Below, piece by piece: positions 49,800 through 61,929 of a stretch of 64,000 bases of DNA. The translations under genes and the position numbers were made by a program. Numbering within the stretch: the first letter of the stretch is position 1; each line of letters starts with the position of its first letter. Source of the DNA: Lycorma delicatula (taxonomy: Eukaryota; Arthropoda; Insecta; Hemiptera; Fulgoridae); the NCBI RefSeq assembly GCF_047948215.1, contig NC_134455.1:79218689-79282688 (forward strand), in the 5' to 3' direction. Under the pieces are notes generated by a model. It was not told where the DNA came from and ran no database searches. It worked only from the letters and a program-made list of their open reading frames with translations.

Positions 49800-49978
49800 A
49801 GATGCAGCCAGGTTTTAACCTCCGGGACCACTGATAGGTATTACCTCAAAGGATGAGATGAATTAAAATGTTTGTAGCATGTGAAAATGCCGTGCCTGAC
49901 CGGAATTCGAACCCGGAATCTCCGAATGAAAGGCCGAGACGCTACTACTCGCGCCACGGAGGCCGCTAGGTGCAGCCA
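49800..49978 (-). repeat. SINE family 2 with tRNA-Glu-like head and target-site duplication
   Basis: The reverse complement begins GGCCTCCGTGGCGCGAGTAG (A box), has an anticodon-like loop CTTTCAT (TTC, Glu type) and a B box GGTTCGAATTCC. It then has TTTTCACATGCTAC and a tail CATCCTTTGAGGTAATACC..CCCGGAGGTTAAAAC. The flanks AGATGCAGCCA (49800-49810) and AGGTGCAGCCA (49968-49978) look like an 11-bp target-site duplication with one mismatch. The tail resembles that of SINE family 1. Not a functional tRNA. Confidence 0.88.
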
Positions 49979-50445
49979 CTTGCGTCGCACATACAGCAAG
50001 AGAAAGTGGGTTAGTTAAGCCGTCGCGCTGTATACGATCGCACTCCTTAAAAAATCAAAATTAAAAAAAAACTCAAAAATAAATAAATCACATATACATA
50101 TCTATACATAAATCACATATTTATCTGCAGAATATTTTAAAACCTATATTGAGGTAATATCTCGGTTAGCATAGTCGGAAATGGAGAAACTTTGCAACCA
50201 CTGTTCAAAAATTGTTTTCTTTCTTCACCTATTTCAAGGTCGAATTTCAGAAAAATCAGATATTATTTTTTAGCTATTCATTTGAAGATTACACACACCA
50301 AAAGTTAAGTTAATATCTTCATTTGTTACCGAGAAATAAAAAAAAAGTAGAAAAATAGTAAATTTCATTCCTACTTGCTCAATATGCCACGCATTATGTC
50401 ATGCTCTTTCATAAATACGAGTGTATATACTCGTATATATTTATT
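49979..50445. other. Non-coding, unassigned
   Basis: The first 80 bp (TTGCGTCGCACATACAGC, then GTATACGATCGCACTCC) has partial matches to 54030-54090. The rest is AT-rich. Confidence 0.35.
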
Positions 50446-50494
50446 TATAAATAAATACGTATTATATTTGTACATAAATACGTATTTATTTATA
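50446..50494. repeat. Hairpin with perfect 16-bp arms
   Basis: TATAAATAAATACGTA (50446-50461) pairs with TACGTATTTATTTATA (50479-50494) across a 17-base loop. The symmetry explains the mirrored open frames on both strands here. Confidence 0.9.
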
Positions 50495-51633
50495 CATATA
50501 TATGTATGTACGTATGTATACCCAAATTTGAAAAATAATTTTCTCTTGCATTGTAACAAACAATTTTAGAAAATAAGAATGAAACGCATATTAAATTAAA
50601 AAAAGTTTAGGTATACCGTTTTAAAATTTGAAACGAGGATTCTGTCTTTTTCTGAAGTAAATGAATTTTTGTTTCTGATTTATTTCTTCCAACCGATGTA
50701 TTTTATAATAAAATTGTTCAGATAAGAATTATATCCAATATTATAAATTACTATAGGAGGAACATTTATTTCATTTATTTTAGGATTTCTTTGTAGAGAT
50801 TAAAATAGGGCTGAAACCGATAAGAGAATAACAATTTCTTTGCATTTTATTATTCCATAATTAAAGATTTTTACAAAAATACCATAAAATAAAAAAAAAA
50901 TAAAAAAACACCCACACAAGATATTCATAAAGTAATATAAAGAATTTCGGACATATTTTATAAGTCGTAATGAAGAAAAAACTTTACGTAAATGTGGCAC
51001 CAAACCCTTCGTTTTTTAATTATAGCTCGCGAAAAATTTCATTTCTGCCCCAGTGGTAAAATGAAAGTGTACTAAAATTCTTGGAATCTAATTTAAAGGG
51101 TAAATTTGAAGGTTTGTGACCTGAAAATCTGAACATCTTAAAAAATAAGAGTTTCTGAACTTAACATGAAGAGTTTGAACTTATTTACTGAGCACGAAAA
51201 ACGGTTTTAAAGAATTTAACTTTTGTTAAAATCAGACCGAAACGTGGCAGAAAAAAGTTGTATTATAATTTTAAACCGATACAAGATCGATTTCAAAACT
51301 GAAAAATATCTAGAAATGTAAGGAATTCCAATTAGTTCTACCACTTTTTTTTAAATTATAAATTCTCACATAATAAACACGTTTTATTGAGAAAGAGGCG
51401 AAAAAATCAAAGATTCTTTTACGAAAATCGAACCAAAGACCAGCAGGTCAACAACAAGCATACAAACTATTGGCCTAGCTACCCGGCTATTATTGTTTTT
51501 TTTATATATATATAAAACAGGTCGAGATAAAATCATTTAATACGTTAACTGAAAGCAAAGAATAACGATAGGTTTATAATCGTAAGTAAGCCTATATAAT
51601 CTAAAAGAAAACACAGGAATTCCAATCGATCTG
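50495..51633. other. AT-rich non-coding DNA
   Basis: No supported feature. Confidence 0.45.
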
Positions 51634-51656
51634 ATATATATATATATATATATATA
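51634..51656. repeat. (AT)n microsatellite
   Basis: About eleven AT units. Confidence 0.9.
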
Positions 51657-52713
51657 GAAACAGTATGAGAGTGAGATAGACCGAGGGAGGGAGTAAGTTA
51701 TTGGTTATCAGTACCGATTGACATGACGTTGTTGCTTGTAGAATGTCTAAGCGTGAAAATAAGTTATGACTGACAATAGATGGATATCGTGAGATCAGCG
51801 TTACAAAATAAGTTCTAAACGCAGCCGACTGGAAAATACAGTTTACGGTCGAAAATCTAACAGCAGCAGTAACAAGAGTAATACTCTAGAGTTAATGTCA
51901 GGGATGGTTATCCCGAGAACAATGATTAGTTACTGTTTTTGATGACTTTAAACTTATGGATATTACAACTCTTTTTTTGAAAAATACAATCAGCAGTTAT
52001 AATTTAAGTGGTTACAGGACAATGAAAATTACTTTTTTTCAATGAATTATATTCTGATATTTTTTCTCGACAATGACGTACATAGTAATTCGTTCGACCA
52101 ATAAATTGGTAATTTTTAACCGAGATAAGCATATTCAGCTCAAAAAAATAACAAAAAAAGAACAAATTGTTATATATTTTATAATTACTTATAATTCGTA
52201 ATTCTCAAAACATTTTTTTTGTTTTGTTATATAATTATTAATTTAAGTTATATAATTATTAAAAAATATTGTGTTGGTACTAATTTTTATCGTGGATCTG
52301 CCCACTTTTAAAAATAGTAAACGACTTTCTTCTAAGAAATATTTATCTTAAAATATAATCAAAATGAAATTGAGAAGATAAATTATATGTATGAATTTAT
52401 TTTGGATTTAAAGATTTAAATACTGTCATCCTATACCCGTTCATATTTCAGCAAAAATAAAGTTGTAGAATCTGAAATAAAGTAATCTAATACAGCAAAG
52501 TTATTTTAACACGCCAAGAAATGATAGAAAAGCTATGATTATAAAGATTATTTATTCAATTAATACTTTAATAAGTTTCTAATTATTTTCCAAATGATAG
52601 GCAGAAAATTTATGTAAAATTAAATGGTAACAATTTCTAATAAAATAAAAATATCTACGAAAAATTTCAGTTTTCTTCTTCTTAATTTTTTTTCTCATAA
52701 CAAGAAATAAATT
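51657..52713. other. AT-rich non-coding DNA
   Basis: No supported feature. Confidence 0.45.
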
Positions 52714-52812
52714 TTGTAGCATGTGAAAATTATTAAAACATTAATAGGGATTTGAACTCGGAAACCTTCCATATGAACGTCAAATATGTTATCACTTCAT
52801 CAAGAAGTCTGG
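52714..52812 (-). repeat. SINE family 2, degraded copy
   Basis: TTGTAGCATGTGAAAAT is identical to the same part of 49800-49978, followed by GATTTGAACTCGGAA (B-box side), CATATGAACGTC and a decayed A-box end. The tail and target-site duplication were not found. Confidence 0.65.
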
Positions 52813-53170
52813 TATTTATTATTCTATTGGTGAATTTTACGTTATTAAAATTATCTAAATTTAACATGTTCTTGCATAGGTTCACTAATATTACAATGAA
52901 CGTTATCAAATTTTTTGGTATATTTTGAACTAATGTTATGTACACAACATATTTTTTATCTCTTACATATTTTTTTTGTAGAGATATGTAAGAGATATTG
53001 TTATATTTCATGAAACTTATATGTTTCATAAAACCAATTCTTTTTTTTGTTTTTTTGTTTATTTTGTGACAATATTCTAATTAAGATTACTTCATGTAAT
53101 TAAAAATTTTTCAAAATAAATGCTAGGAAGTTTGTTTAATAACTTCCGAAGGAGAATATGTAGTTACACG
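52813..53170. other. AT-rich non-coding DNA
   Basis: No supported feature. Confidence 0.4.
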
Positions 53171-53362
53171 GACTTGAATACTAGATTATGGATATCGGTG
53201 TTCTTTGGTGGTTGGGTTTCAATTAATCACACATCTCAGGAATGGTCGAACTGAGATTATACAAGAATACACTTCATTTACACTCATACATATCATCCTC
53301 ATTCATCCTCTGAAGTATTATCCGAACGCTAATTAACGGAGGATAAACAGGAAAAGCAAAGA
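53171..53362 (+). repeat. SINE family 1, 5'-truncated copy
   Basis: GACTTGAATACTAGATTATGG, TATCGGTGTTCTTTGGTGG, TTGGGTTTCAATTAATCAC, CATCTCAGGAATGGTCGAAC, ACTTCATTTACACTCATAC, CATCCTCATTCATCCTC and the GGAGGATAAACAGG tail. The tRNA head is missing. Confidence 0.9.
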
Positions 53363-55332
53363 TACTATGTTGAAAAAAAAAATTATATAACGTACATTTG
53401 TCATTGAAATAAAATTGCAGTCATCATAAAATCTATAATTATCTTTTACACCTAGCTTTGACACTTTATTATTTCTTCTATTTTCAAGAATCAATTTTTA
53501 TTTTTTCATCTATTGATATTTTATCTATTTAGACTTATAAAACAAGATGTCTTGACTGATTTATAATGAACGCTCAACAAAAACTACTGAAGATATATTA
53601 ATGAAAATTTGTGTACACGTTTTTCTTACGGTGTAATTCGATATTAAGAAAGGAGTTTTCGAAATTTCGAGTTTAAAAGATTAAAATAGAGTAACGATTA
53701 AATTTACTTTTTTTTTAATTTCTAGGTAACAAGTAAAGATATCAATTTGATTTTTGGTGTCTGCAGAATATCTAAAAATCAATTTTTAGATTTTTTGAAA
53801 TTCGATCTTGAAAGAGGTGAAGAAAGGTAAAAATATTTTGAAAAATGATTCCAAATTTTCCCCGTTTCCGAGTATATTTATTGAGATATTCACACGATTT
53901 TGGTTTGCAAATATTTTTCAGATAAATTTGTAAAAACTATTTTCGGGTTTTATATTAATTTCGACTTTTTAAAGGATTCAGCGATGTATGGTGCGGAGAC
54001 CAGCCATCACAGCCACTACCCCTTTTACTGTATGTGTGGCGCAACGGACTGCTCCTGCATACGATTACCTTGACTAAAAAATGTAAAATAAAAAAAATTA
54101 CAAAATAAAAACGAATACGGTCACTTCTTATTGGAGTTTGCCGGGTAATGCAAAAAACTGGGTGGAATACATTTTTACCCGTACGAAGGATGAGTTACAA
54201 GCTATAACTACTATTTTTAAAATAGAGGCGACTGTTTTGAAACCCACATTCTTTAGATTATTCTGAGTTTCAAGCCCTATACTGATCAAATTGTTGGTCT
54301 GAAGAAATTAAAATACACTGAGTTTTTATAAATTTAACAAGTTAAATTGTATTTATCATATTATTCTCACAAGCATGAATTTAATGAACACAGGGGGAGC
54401 TCGGATGGCAGAGCTCGCTGGATAGACTGGTAGGACTCGCTTCGCTTGCCCTGACTGGTTAGTATAATTATATTATTCGCAAAGAATTTAATAATTATTT
54501 TAAGAAACATTGTGATCATATGCAACGAAAAACATTAATATACTTAGAGAATAAAAAATAAATACCTAAATACATTTGTTATGTACTTATTTGATAAAAG
54601 TATATTTATATGATTTTAATAAGAGGAACCAAATAACCGAGTAAATAGGAACGAAATGGTGGTTGATGGTATGGAATGGGGTATCGTTGATGTAGTGTGG
54701 TGTGGTGATCATGGATGGTCGGAGAGTTGAGTACAGCAGATAATTAACAACTTCTCTCCACCTTCTCCAACATAAAACATCCATTCCCTTAGTGATAACC
54801 GAAACCTCCCCCGTACTCATCAATTAATTAGTCGCGCGCATATTGACGGACTTCCTATCATTCTATCATGACAACTGCCAGGTAGTTCAACTACCTCACT
54901 ACCTATCATTGTTTTCGTATTAAATCAAATACTGCTTTACTTTGTTTTACGTGCTACTTGACTATCGTTTTTATTATAATTTTTTTCTTAGTTATATAAA
55001 TAATTTTATTTTCCTAAAAATTGTTTTATTCTATTCTATTTAAAAACATATATACCTTATGGGATAAAACATTTAATATACTTTTTTTAATCTAATAAGT
55101 TTTTTATCTATCACTTTTATTACACTTTTTTATTTAAGATGAAATGTGATAATAAAAAAAAGGAAACCCCCTCTGTTATTGGTAAATAGGAAGAAATTTT
55201 TTTCTTTTCAACAAATATTGTATCTGATGTAATGGAGATTCTACAGAAAATAAATCCTGGACTATTATACGTATAGAAAAAAATCGTTATATTTTATAGT
55301 GCCAAATGTTTCCTCTATATTTGTCCAGATGG
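53363..55332. other. About 2 kb non-coding, unassigned
   Basis: 53980-54090 and 54390-54470 are short GC-richer patches without open frames. 54640-54820 is GT- then CT-rich; a 78-codon minus frame (54587-54823) there has no recognised motif. Confidence 0.4.
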
Positions 55333-55338
55333 TCTCTT

Positions 55339-55388
<50 letters not shown>
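55333..55388. repeat. (TC)n(TA)n compound microsatellite
   Basis: About fourteen TC units followed by about fourteen TA units. Confidence 0.95.
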
Positions 55389-55478
55389 AGCATAAAACAA
55401 CATTATTCTACCGCTTTACTATTGTTTAAATCTGACATAACATAATCTCGGAAGATTATGTTATTACCATTATAAATA

Positions 55479-56755
55479 CACAGTGAGCAATATAAAACCG
55501 AACCCATAACGCTGTAGTATCGGTAGGTTATGTCGAAGTGAAATTTTATGAATGATACAGATAAATGAAATAAGAAAAGCATAAAACGTAATTTAAATAT
55601 TGCATTTATTTACCTTATTGCTACAAAAGATGTTCAAAATGACCACTCTATGCATCGATGGATTTTTGTGCTCGACTGATCATATTGAGAGTCGTCTGAC
55701 GCAAAACGTTGTTGTCAATTGTGTTTATTTCTCGTTAAACGGTCACCTTCAGTTCATCAGTACTGTGGGGATTAGATGCATAAACTCTCTCCTTTATGTA
55801 GCTTCAAAGGAAAAAATCGCAAGTTGACAACTTGGGGAACATGGAGACCACCATCCTCTGCTGACAGCTAGTTTATTTGTGAAAGCTGCATGCATGCAAT
55901 TTAGTGAAACGTTGATAAGTTTCGTTGGAAGAAGCTGCATTCTTTTTTATTATCAGTTAATTGCGCATAGAATTCTTTAAAAATTGTGAGGTAAACTTGT
56001 GTATTGACAGTCCGGTCAAAAGATATTGGTCTCAGTATACGATTTCCGGAAACGGCACACCAAACACCAATTTTCTCATCGTGAAGTGGATGCTCGAATA
56101 TGTTGTGAGGATTCCACGCCATTCAATACCTGGTGTTCTGCGAATTAACATGGCCGGATAAATGAAACAATGCCTCGTCTGATATGAAATACGATATCGT
56201 GTTTATCTGTTCATCAACGATGTTTTCGAGAAACCAGTTGCAATAATCAAGTCGTTTTGGCTTGTCACCGTCAGTTGTTGCACAGTTGTAATGCGGTATG
56301 GTTTCAATTTTCATTCATGAAGAATTTTACGACAAGATGTGTATTTAACACCAGATTGTTGGGATAACTTGCATAGTGTTTTTTTTTTCTGGCAGTAATT
56401 CTCCTTTTAATATCGGCAATGGCCTGTAAGTCCTAACAGAAGGTTGCCTATTTCATTTTGAATTTGAAACCGAAACTATAGTACGCCATTTTTTAATTAA
56501 ATTTCTACGAATACTTGACGTGATTCTTCAAATGATCCAGAACGAATATAGGCTTCAACTATAGCTAACCTCTCCTGGATTGAATAAAGCATTTTACACA
56601 AACACAACTGCACTGACACGTAACCACTTGTCAAACGGCAGCAACAATCAGTAATAATATATACACATTCACTAATCGCACTAGTTATATGAGAGTTTTA
56701 ATAAATAGTGTTTGGCACAGTTCCATTATGGGTTGTTTTTATGTTGCTCACTCTG
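55479..56755 (-). mobile_element. Tc1/mariner-like element 1, TA-flanked
   Basis: The left end CACAGTGAGCAATATAAAAC and the inverted right end CAGAGTGAGCAACATAAAAA, each continuing to ACCCATAA, form inverted repeats of about 30 bp with a few mismatches and one indel. Both are directly flanked by TA (55477-55478 and 56756-56757), the Tc1/mariner target duplication. The length of 1277 bp fits a single-transposase element. It contains the broken transposase at 55648-56592. Confidence 0.93.
55648..56592 (-). pseudogene. Tc1/mariner-like transposase, inactive
   Basis: From ATG at 56590-56592, MLYSIQERLAIVEAYIRSGS is the start of the first helix-turn-helix. After a frameshifted middle, RLDYCNWFLENI, SDEALFHLSGHVNSQN (first catalytic Asp) and a stop, it continues EHPLHDEKIGVWCAVSGNRI, RPISFDRTVNTQVYLTIFKE and ECSFFQ. 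The region of the second and third acids (expected DGA.AH and DFFLWG) is too damaged to read clearly, with only fragments to the end near 55648. At least three stops and several frameshifts. Confidence 0.88.
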
Positions 56756-58008
56756 TACAATAACATACAGGTTGCAGATACTACCTAATACACATCAAGG
56801 TAGGTATGAAATGCCTAGTTTAAGCTTTGTTACATTTCCTTTTTTCGTTATATACACCTTCAGTTCAAAACATTAAGATTTCTATAATGCTTATTTACTT
56901 TTTTATTTTATTGACTAAATAAATCAATAACATTTATCATTATTTTCCTTGTTTATATACAGCACGACGTTCGTAGTTAATTAGATTACGTTTAACATCA
57001 TTTGGAGAAGTCTGTTGGTAAGCAAGGTTCATCGATAACTAAGTTCTAGATATTATAATAAAATTCATTATTTGTTATTATAGATAATTATAATTAATAC
57101 TATTATAATATTAATTATAATTATACATTATTCCATTCACTTTCGTTGTTTAAAATTATATTCCTTTTTGTCTAGATTTAAAGTTCTTTTATAACGTTTC
57201 GAGACACCTAATAGAAGTTATTTGTTGATAATAATTTTTGAATATCAGCATATCTATAGTTTATCTTCTAAATACTATTTTAATTAATCAAATTTTATCT
57301 AATTTTTAACAATAAAAAAATCAATAATGTATTACAAACGGCTACCGGGAATAATTACGTCCTTTGCGTTATACTGTGCTATCTGAAAACGTCTACATTT
57401 TCTGGTTTGATAATAGTCTTCTTCTATAATGTTATTTGTTTAATGAATAATAAAACACCATTTTTGAAATAAATAAAATAAATAATCAATTCCTTTCTAA
57501 AATAAATAAAACTAAAATAATTAGCAGGCTCCATAATCTATGTTAATCATCGGAGAGAGTTAGCATAAAATATCAGGGGGATAAAAAAGAATATCGGATT
57601 TTAATTTCTATTAGTCTCCTGGATGAAGTGTGCAGTGTTGATTTAAAGCTAAAATCAAAGAACGGAAAGAACAGTTTTAGTTCCGTGCACGGGCGTTGAT
57701 TGATTCCCTATCTATTTGCTTGACAGCACCATTAGTAGATTTGGCGACTCTTATACAGAAAGCCTTCTGTGTTTTACAGTTTGCTAAAATGTGAATTTGT
57801 AGTTCAAGTCCAACTTGCGTTCTCTAAAACGTTTAATTGTAATCCTCCAAGTGACCGACATTAGTCGGTGGAGTAATGAATTTAAAACGTCCGGATTTCT
57901 ATGTAAGGGGAAGAGTACGAATGGACATAGATTATGTGAAAAAAATGGTGAACATGTAATGGAGTAATGTCAAAGTTAAAATATATATTTTTATAATAAA
58001 AAATTTAA
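56756..58008. other. AT-rich DNA, unassigned
   Basis: 57050-57130 is a dense TA palindromic stretch. 57600-57960 is less AT-rich, but no frame or motif was recognised. Confidence 0.4.
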
Positions 58009-58280
58009 CCCGCCGGTTTAGTTTAGTGGTTAAACTCGTTATCGCAAAATCAGCAGATTTTCGAACTCGCGAATTATAAGGTTTGAGTTCTTGTAAAGGC
58101 AGTTGTATTTATATAGATTTGAATACTAGACTGTGGATACCGGTACAGGATTCCTTGATGTCCCTTGGTGGTTGGGTTTCAATTAACCACACTGGGAAGG
58201 CAATGGCAAACCAATCGTAAAGCCTGCCAGGAAGATTTCGAGGAATTTCAATCTCAAGGATCGAACACGATTGAATGGCT
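58009..58280 (+). repeat. Chimeric SINE: family 1 head and body start, different 3' part
   Basis: The 5' part has CCCGCCGGTTTAGTTTAGTG (A box), a B-box remnant AAGGTTTGAGTTCTTG, TTGAATACTAGACTGTGG and GGTTGGGTTTCAATTAACC as in family 1. After AACCACA it switches to CTGGGAAGGCAATGGCAAAC and AAGCCTGCCAGGAAGA, absent from other family 1 copies here. There is also a 15-bp insertion (GATTCCTTGATGTCC-like) before CTTGGTGG. Confidence 0.85.
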
Positions 58281-59025
58281 AAATTTATTTTTAATGTAAT
58301 TTAACTGTATTTTAAGTGTAAAATACAGTTGAATTTTTGAAAGAGACAGATTTACTATGGTATTTAAATTTAATTACAAATCTGAAAATATTTTTTTCTT
58401 TAATATTTAAAATTGCAGTTTATTAACATCACTTTATTACAAATAAAAAACAATAAAGAAAAAATAAACAACTTGTATTTTGATTTCATTTTAAATACTA
58501 CCATTTTTTTAATATTTTAAACCGTCTATGTATGATTACACATACACATATGAGCTGGATCTGTATACTAAAATGAAATTGAAAATGTATACAAAAGATT
58601 ATTTGCCGAATTTGAATTTTAAATTTTAAGAGCGATTATATGACACCTAGATAAATTCATTTTGTTATTTTACACAAATGAATTTATTTTACTGACAACT
58701 GTTGCCGGTGAGGGTCCAACTACTGCTAATATCGATGTGCTGTGGTTGTAATTGTGTGAAAACCAGCCAGATATTCCAACTGAATACACAATTTTATATT
58801 AAATTTAATTTACGTACAGCCTATATAAATTTATCATATTATTCATTTTTAATCAAAAACAAATTGTAATACCATAATTAACTAAAAAAATATTATCTGA
58901 AAGGTTGCGGATTTGAATCCTAATATTTTTAAATATTTTAAATCTTTAATGCTACATTACTTTAAGGTTTTTTTAGTATTTAAATAAAAGTAAATAAAAA
59001 ATAATATTAAAGATAACATTTTAAA
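58281..59025. other. AT-rich non-coding DNA
   Basis: No supported feature. GGTTGCGGATTTGAATCC at about 58903-58920 resembles a SINE head remnant. Confidence 0.4.
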
Positions 59026-59655
59026 AAAATCCCCTTCGGCACGCCGTAAGGCGGATATAGATTTCAACGGGTCTAAGTACAGGGAAAAAAAATATTTTCA
59101 CCTTAAATTTAAGAAAAACTTCAAATTTTCTCACTACGACAATGGTTGCATGTGAAAAAATGTTTCACATGTTTACCATACAAGCCCCATCTTCTTACAA
59201 TTCCAGCAACATTTCGGTCATCCCTTGCCGTAAGGGATGGTCATATCAAAACTTGTTTCAGACTAATTTTTTAGGTAATGCTTAGAGGACTAACGACTAC
59301 TTTAAATCGATACGATACTGCGCCTATTAAGGGAGATATGACTTTTTTTTCTTCGAAACCCCATTTTTTCCATCCCTGGGAAAATGGTTGGTGATATCAC
59401 AAAATTTTACTTAGATATGTTGTTAGGTCCTTATACAAAGAGTAGTAGGAACTTTAAACGAATTCGATGTTTTACTTAACATGAAAGTTATAGCGATATT
59501 TTTTTTCGAAAAAGCTACCACTTTCACCCGATTTTGCCTATTAACGAAATCGACCAAGATTTTGGGTCGTTATATTTTATGTAAGAATTTGAAAGTGATT
59601 GACGCAAAGTTACGGCAGTTATCGTGTCCACAAAAAAGTGAAATATATATGTATA
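59026..59655. repeat. Unclassified repeat-like sequence, left side of a mariner insertion
   Basis: More complex and less AT-rich than its surroundings. It includes an inverted pair CCCTTGCCGTAAGGG near 59222. It ends in ATATATAT at the mariner insertion site, and TATATATACTTTTGAACTAA after 61030 probably continues it, so the mariner seems to have inserted in a TA run within this sequence. No coding domain seen. Confidence 0.4.
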
Positions 59656-61030
59656 CAGTGTCCGGCATATAAATCTGACGAATTTTTAGTAATGAATTTT
59701 TTAGTAATTATTATGTTGGCACCACTGTCAATGAGAAGGCGGGAGTGTTGTACATCGACAGGTCTATTCATGGTATTTAAGTAGCCAGTATATCGTGTTC
59801 AGGTGAACAACGAGCGTTTGTGATTGAAGCCTATTTTTAAACTAATGACTCGGTTATTGTAACAGCATTTATTTCGCAGATATTTCAATTTAAATCGACA
59901 CGCGTCTGTTCCTAGTAGGAATACGATATTGTTGTGGGCGAAGAATTTTAGGAACACATCGTGTGCTTTAAAAATGAAACCAACAGGACGAAAACGGACT
60001 GTGAGAACGCCTGATAACATTAACGCTGTAAGGTTAACTGTTACGCGGTCTCCACGACGTTCAGCAGTGAGACATGCTGCTGCGCTAGCCATTTCTGATC
60101 GAAGTGTACGACGAATTCTTCATGCCGACCTGAAATTCCATCCGTATAAGATGATGTTAGTGCAGCAACTTAGTGCAAATGATTGAGCGTCTCGCAAAGC
60201 AGCTTGCGAGGTCATCCTCGAAAATGTCCACCAGGAAGCCATTATTCTTTTAAGTGACGAGGCACATGTGTTCATCTGTCAGGATTTGTGAATAAACAAA
60301 ATTACCGTTATTGGGCTTCGCATAATCCACGGCTTTTTCAAGATTCGCATAAAGTGGTTTTTCAAGATTCTTGAAAAACCACTTTACAGTCAATATGTTA
60401 CAGCGTGGTCTGCGGTTTCAAATTTCGGCATAATTGGCCCATATTTTTTTGAGCAGTAAATCGCAGAGCAACAGCAACATATCATCGATACGTAAACAAA
60501 CATGTTGAATGAATTTCTGCAACTGAATGACTTTCAAGGACATGAAATTTAGTCTCAACGGGATGGTGCTACCGCCAATACGGCGAGAATTTCAATGGAT
60601 GTTCTGCGAGAAACCTTTCCTGGACGTTTGATTTTTCCTGATTTGGCGACATTCCTTTGCCAGCGCGTTCACCTGATCTGGCTGTTCGCAATTTTTTTTT
60701 GTGGGGGTATCTCAAACATAAAGTCTTCAGTAGTCGACCACAGTCAATTGCAGAACTCAAGGAGGCCATTCAACGAGAAATTGAAGCAGATCCACAAGTG
60801 ATGATTGAGCGAGCAATGTCAAATTTTAGAATGAGGTTAAGTGAGTGTGTGAGGAGAAATGGAAAACATTTGGATGACATGATATTCAAATAAAAAAAAA
60901 AAAACTATGTAAGTAATTCACTACAAATTGCAAAATTGATCTTAATTTGATATATTAAATGTTTTAATAGTATGAAACATAGTTTAATTATTATCCCTCA
61001 AAAATCGTCAGGTTTATATGCCGGACCCTG
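59656..61030 (+). mobile_element. Tc1/mariner-like element 2, TA-flanked
   Basis: CAGTGTCCGGCATATAAATC at the left end and CAGGGTCCGGCATATAAACC (inverted right end), each continuing to TGACGA and a T-run, form about 30-bp inverted repeats with two or three mismatches. TA flanks both ends (59654-59655 and 61031-61032). Total 1375 bp, usual for a mariner-type element. The ends differ from element 1, so it is a separate family. Confidence 0.94.
59793..60893 (+). pseudogene. Tc1/mariner-like transposase, inactive
   Basis: N-terminal fragment AFVIEAYF, a stop, then TNDSVIVT (about 59815). An open frame at 59929-60186 carries KPTGRKRTVRTPDNI, SPRRSAVRHAAALAISDRSV (helix-turn-helix) and LKFHPYKMM. 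Then stops, ILLSDEAHVF (first Asp, about 60250), YFFEQ, and DGATANTARISMDVLRETFP (second Asp, about 60562-60621). After a shift come PARSPDL and NFFLWGYLK, where the third catalytic residue, normally Asp, is Asn. The open C-terminal frame 60657-60893 ends DDMIFK. A 17-bp palindrome interrupts it at 60351-60385. Confidence 0.9.
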
Positions 61031-61733
61031 TATATATATACTTTTGAACTAACGGTGGTTTTGGTGTCTGGGGGATGTAAAACGCGAAGATATGTCGACA
61101 TTTTCCGGAAGTCGAATCATGGTATTCTTTAATAGGTTGATTTCTTATGAAATCTAACTAATAGTATAATTTTATTTGTTTTACTCTGGATTTGTTTTAA
61201 AAATTGCTCTATAAATTAATAATAAAAAATTACCAACAATTTATTAACATTTAATTAACACAAAATTTAAAATGTTTAAATTAAAAAATATATATTATAT
61301 TTTTTGTGAATTTATTTGTTTGCTTTTTAAAAACTTTTACGTATATTTAGTATTAACATTTTATTATAAATTGATAATCGAATCCCCTGACTGAAATAAA
61401 TTTTTTCGTAATTTTTTGTACACTGGAAGAAAACTTATTTTCTACTAAGTAGATCCTTCGCCGCTAAAGGTAATACATTTTTTCTGGGCAAAGTAATAAA
61501 TTAGTTTTACTGTTTTATATTATCGTAAAAATTTTTCGTATAATTGTAGTACTTAAGGTTCAACAGATATCAAACTTGCTTTACAGTAAGATTTCTGATT
61601 TCTGTTTACTAACAGTAATTTTAATTAGTATGTCTTAATGGTTCATTATAGAGTCATCCCTATGATTGATATGCAGAGAAAAGTCTTCGTATGTAGGACT
61701 GAATTTTACCTTATTTGGTTAGCTTGATCTGTT
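61031..61733. other. Continuation of the mariner target, then AT-rich DNA
   Basis: 61031-61140 (CTAACGGTGGTTTTGGTGTC, TCGACATTTTCCGGAAGTCG) looks like the right side of the repeat interrupted by the mariner. The rest is AT-rich and unassigned. Confidence 0.35.
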
Positions 61734-61761
61734 GATATATATATATATATATATATATATA
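61734..61761. repeat. (AT)n microsatellite
   Basis: About fourteen AT units. Confidence 0.92.
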
Positions 61762-61929
61762 ATAGTATATTCGACTCAAGATTCAACAAGAACTAGTGAT
61801 CCGTGTCGTTCAACCACTATGGTTACGTCATATAATAAATGAACATTGCTTCTCATCCTATTATGACCCAGCTCTGTATTTTTTAATTTTATTTTAATTA
61901 TTACGTATTAGATGAAGTTGATAGAGTAA

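Noticed and set aside
50371..50569. Open frames of similar length and composition on both strands
   Set aside because: Explained by the palindromic sequence at 50446-50494.
55333..55388. Microsatellite as a promoter element
   Set aside because: Only a simple repeat, with no gene nearby.
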